This document shows positions 61,666-64,000 of a DNA stretch of 64,000 nt, in pieces. The stretch covers positions 496,001-560,000 of the forward strand of contig NZ_QNRI01000002.1 in the NCBI RefSeq assembly GCF_003315295.1, read 5' to 3'. The notes beneath the pieces were generated by a model. It was given only the letters and a program-made list of their open reading frames with translations. It was not told where the DNA came from and made no database searches. Made by a program: the position numbers and the translations under genes. This DNA comes from Paraliobacillus ryukyuensis (lineage in GTDB: Bacteria > Bacillota > Bacilli > Bacillales > Amphibacillaceae). How positions within the stretch are numbered: position 1 is the first letter of the stretch; the number at the start of each line of letters is the position of its first letter.

Positions 61666-63129
61666 ATGAACCAACGGAAAAAAAGTTACTTGTTTCTAAT
61701 CTTATGTTTAGGGCTTGGTCTCCTAGCTGAACTTAGTTTCTTTCATGGTGTGATCGGTGTGTCCTATGTGTTATTTATCGCAGCATTTTATGCGGTGCTG
61801 TTTTTACAACAGGGGGTACATTTTTCGCATCGTCGTATTGGCTTGCTAGTTATGGTGTTGATCTGGGTGTTGGCTGCCTCGTATTTGTTTTATGATAATG
61901 CGCTTTTTTATCAATTAAATAGTCTGGTGATACCAGTATTGGTGTTTCTTCATATTGTGTTAATTACGACACCGAATCATATTGATTGGTTATCGGCTAT
62001 TTTTGCGAATCAGGTCCTGCAAAAGTTTACCCAGACATTCAACTATGGAAAAAGATGGATCAAATTTGTTTTGAAGCGAACGATATTTCGGCAAATGAAT
62101 CAAGCAACAACCCAGCTTGTAAAACGAGTTGTGATAGGGCTATTATTAGGCGTGCCATTACTGGGAGTGATTCTTTCTCTCTTGGTGTCCGCTGATGCTA
62201 ACTTTGAATCGATTGTTATGGAAGTTCCCTCATTTATCATCGGGTTGAATGTATTAGAAGGATTATTCCGAACAGTTGCTGTTATTCTGCTCACTATTTT
62301 ATTCTTCTCCGCTTTCAAAACGTTGCGCAAGCGCTATGTGCTTCCACTGGGTAAAACCATGCAAACGAAGCAACAGGCTAGCTGGGATGGCGTTATTGCT
62401 GGAACTATTATCGTGTTGCTTAACAGCATCTATGTCTTATTTGTCGTTATTCAATTTAAGTATTTCTTTGGGCAGGCAATTCAAGCAGATTTTACTTATG
62501 CGGAGTATGCGCGAAGGGGATTTTTTGAATTGGTTGTCGTAACGGTCATTAACTGGTCGATGTTGTTAATCTGTTTGAAATTTGTTCCTATCAAAAAACA
62601 GTTCAGTGGTTACTTTATGAAAAGTATGTATTCATTATTAATTATGGCAAGTGGTGTGATGCTAATATCAGCATATATCAGGTTAAGTATGTATGAAAAT
62701 GCGTATGGATTTACCATGGATCGTATTCTTGCCCATGCATTCATGCTGTTCTTGATTGTTATTTTTGCTTATACGTTAATACGTGTGTGGTTAGATGGTA
62801 TTTCTGTTGTGCATTTCTATTTTATCGCTGGTTTAATTTTCTATGCAGCTCTAAATGCCATCAATCCAGAGCAAATAATTGTGGAAAATAATTTGGAACG
62901 TTATCAACAAACAGAGAAAATCGACATTCATTATTTAAATGCATTATCTTATTCAGGAATTGATGGATTAATTACCTTGTATGAAACTGCTCCAGATTAT
63001 CCAGAATTACAAAGTGTATTAAAGGATCGAAAAGAATCGATTGAGCAGCTTGATTTGGAGACGTGGCAATCATTTAACTTTAAGAAACAACAGGTGATCA
63101 ATAGACTGAAGGAATTAGAATTAGACTAA
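61666..63129 (+). CDS. DUF4173/DUF4153-like polytopic membrane protein
   Basis: A 487-aa membrane protein with about eleven hydrophobic segments and a short cytosolic C-terminal region (IDIHYLNALSYSGIDGLITL and following). The internal sequence NAYGFTMDRILAHAFMLFLI and the DUF4173-like arrangement identify the family; function is unknown. GGTGGTGAAATAA precedes the ATG. It lies nine to seventeen bases before the UPP-synthase-like gene, so the two form an operon under the second PadR-like operator. Confidence 0.7.
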   Translation: MNQRKKSYLFLILCLGLGLLAELSFFHGVIGVSYVLFIAAFYAVLFLQQGVHFSHRRIGLLVMVLIWVLAASYLFYDNALFYQLNSLVIPVLVFLHIVLITTPNHIDWLSAIFANQVLQKFTQTFNYGKRWIKFVLKRTIFRQMNQATTQLVKRVVIGLLLGVPLLGVILSLLVSADANFESIVMEVPSFIIGLNVLEGLFRTVAVILLTILFFSAFKTLRKRYVLPLGKTMQTKQQASWDGVIAGTIIVLLNSIYVLFVVIQFKYFFGQAIQADFTYAEYARRGFFELVVVTVINWSMLLICLKFVPIKKQFSGYFMKSMYSLLIMASGVMLISAYIRLSMYENAYGFTMDRILAHAFMLFLIVIFAYTLIRVWLDGISVVHFYFIAGLIFYAALNAINPEQIIVENNLERYQQTEKIDIHYLNALSYSGIDGLITLYETAPDYPELQSVLKDRKESIEQLDLETWQSFNFKKQQVINRLKELELD

Positions 63130-63146
63130 GAAAGTGAGTGAGCCGT

Positions 63147-63845
63147 ATGAATACAATTCCAACACATGTTGCGATTATTATGGATGGGAATGGAAGATGG
63201 GGAAAACTTCACGGTCGGAGCCGTAGTGAGGGGCACTACGCAGGTTCGCAAACGATGGAAGAGCTGATTGACGCAAGTGCAGAAATTGGAGTTAAAATTT
63301 TAACCCTTTATGCGTTCTCAACAGAGAATTGGAAGCGTCCGAAAGAGGAAGTAAACTATTTAATGAAGTTACCGATTAAATTTTTTAAACAAAAGCTGCC
63401 AGCGTTTATGAAACGAAATATCAAGATTGTGATTTCTGGTGATATCGATAATCTACCCGAAGAAACGAGAAAAGTTGTGATAAAAGCAAGTAAGCAAACA
63501 GCCAATAATACGGGTCTGATCGTTAATTTTGCCCTGAACTATAGTAGTCGAAGTGAAATTGTGCATGCGATGGCGCATATTATAGCAGATGTCAAAGAAA
63601 AGAAAATTTCAATCGAACAATTAGATGAACAATTATTCGCCAACTATTTGTATACCAAGAATCTACCAGATCCTGATATATTGATACGAACTGGTGGGGA
63701 GAAACGTATCAGTAACTTTTTGATGTGGCAAGCTTCTACCACTGAGTTATGTTTTGTGGATGAATTATTTCCCGATTTTACAAAAGAGTTATTCTTCCAA
63801 ACGTTGGAGCGTGTGACTAACGGCGCTAAACCTTCTTTGGTATAG
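63147..63845 (+). CDS. Isoprenyl transferase (UppS-like paralogue)
   Basis: Cis-prenyltransferase of the undecaprenyl-diphosphate synthase family, which extends farnesyl diphosphate with isopentenyl diphosphate to make the lipid carrier for wall polymers. Catalytic motif IMDGNGRWGKLHGR, then LTLYAFSTENWKRPKEEV, FALNYSSRSEIV and the C-terminal RTGGEKRISNFLMWQ, with TELCFVDELFPDF. It is about 20 residues shorter at the N-terminus than B. subtilis UppS and is not beside frr/cdsA, so a second copy is likely. ATG 63147 is preferred to GTG 63138. 232 aa. Confidence 0.87.
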   Translation: MNTIPTHVAIIMDGNGRWGKLHGRSRSEGHYAGSQTMEELIDASAEIGVKILTLYAFSTENWKRPKEEVNYLMKLPIKFFKQKLPAFMKRNIKIVISGDIDNLPEETRKVVIKASKQTANNTGLIVNFALNYSSRSEIVHAMAHIIADVKEKKISIEQLDEQLFANYLYTKNLPDPDILIRTGGEKRISNFLMWQASTTELCFVDELFPDFTKELFFQTLERVTNGAKPSLV

Positions 63846-63864
63846 CGTATAGTTGCAACGTTAG

Positions 63865-63910
63865 AACAAAAAGCTCTACTACAATAAACTTGTAGTTGGA
63901 GCTTTTTGTT
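63865..63910. terminator. Bidirectional terminator
   Basis: AACAAAAAGCTC (63865-63876) and GAGCTTTTTGTT (63899-63910) pair perfectly, with an inner ACTACAA/TTGTAGT stem, between convergent genes. Confidence 0.88.
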
Positions 63911-63912
63911 TG

Positions 63913-64000
63913 TTAACTATTGAAAATGAAAATAGGAAGGATCATAACTACAGTTAAAATGCCAGTAAAGAAAGTACCAATGATACCTGTGATTAGTCCA
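63913..64000 (-). CDS. C-terminal fragment of a membrane protein, 5' end outside window
   Basis: On the minus strand the frame open at 64000 encodes GLITGIIGTFFTGIL, a hydrophobic run, then PIFIFNS and TAA (63913-63915). It converges on the UppS-like gene and ends just at the shared terminator, which supports a real gene end. Only 28 residues are visible, so the family cannot be named. Confidence 0.45.
   Translation of the reverse strand, partial: GLITGIIGTFFTGILTVVMILPIFIFNS

Overview
The window looks like part of the chromosome of a motile, spore-forming, low-GC Bacillota of the family Bacillaceae, probably near Gracilibacillus, Paraliobacillus or Halolactibacillus (genus is a guess). The grounds are AT-rich DNA, AbrB, a Spo0E-like protein, DegS/DegU, ComFA/ComFC, sigma-D promoters, and a gene order from yvyE to fliT that closely follows the Bacillus subtilis yvyE-degSU-comF-flg-hag-fliDST region. 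No phage, insertion sequence or CRISPR array is visible.

Layout. (1) 1-6.4 kb: 3' part of a DbpA-type RNA helicase; a CoA-disulfide reductase/rhodanese behind a promoter carrying a CsoR/CstR-like operator; tRNA-Ser(CGA); AbrB; a DinB-family protein; and a LysR regulator with its CidA/CidB pair. (2) 6.4-30.7 kb: housekeeping and envelope genes. These include a divergent PRPP-synthetase paralogue, galE-pgcA, an EAL protein cut short by an in-frame stop, an AbgT transporter, an LCP protein, fructose PTS, a Spo0E-like protein, PEP carboxylase, guanine deaminase, paired chromate-transporter halves, a SurA-like lipoprotein, an ArAE/FUSC-type membrane protein, PBP3-like transpeptidase, class D sortase and YvyE. 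A perfect cre box on a promoter at 21.39 kb drives a structured non-coding stretch. (3) 30.8-37.6 kb: degS, degU, a DegV/FakB-like gene, then a 52-bp tandem repeat array of ten full units in exact phase, directly upstream of comFA-comFC-yvyF. (4) 37.6-43.4 kb: sigma-D promoter, flgM, flgN, flgK, flgL, yviE, fliW, csrA, and hag with a consensus CsrA hairpin in its leader. (5) 43.5-55.5 kb: a flagellin-glycosylation island, with an unknown protein, a Maf/DUF115 glycosyltransferase and a legionaminic-acid pathway (legB, legC, legG, legI, legH, ptmE, legF), followed by SDR, Gfo/Idh/MocA oxidoreductase, SDR. (6) 55.5-58.7 kb: yjfB, flaG, fliD, fliS, fliT. (7) 58.7-64 kb: synteny with B. subtilis ends. 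A secreted beta-domain protein, a nested inverted-repeat element, a PadR regulator with a HAAS-type membrane partner, a DUF4173-like membrane protein and a second undecaprenyl-diphosphate-synthase-like gene follow. Two promoters in this last block share the same 19-bp operator.

How the genes fit together. The centre of the window is the late flagellar programme. FlgM holds sigma-D until the hook is complete; FlgK/FlgL, FliD and their chaperones FlgN, FliT and FliS build the filament. FliW and CsrA set the Hag translation level through the leader hairpin. Maf is predicted to attach a legionaminic-acid-type nonulosonate to flagellin, and the island would supply its CMP-activated donor. DegS/DegU upstream links motility to exoenzyme and competence control. 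Start codons were moved from the longest reading frame wherever a Shine-Dalgarno sequence pointed to an internal start.
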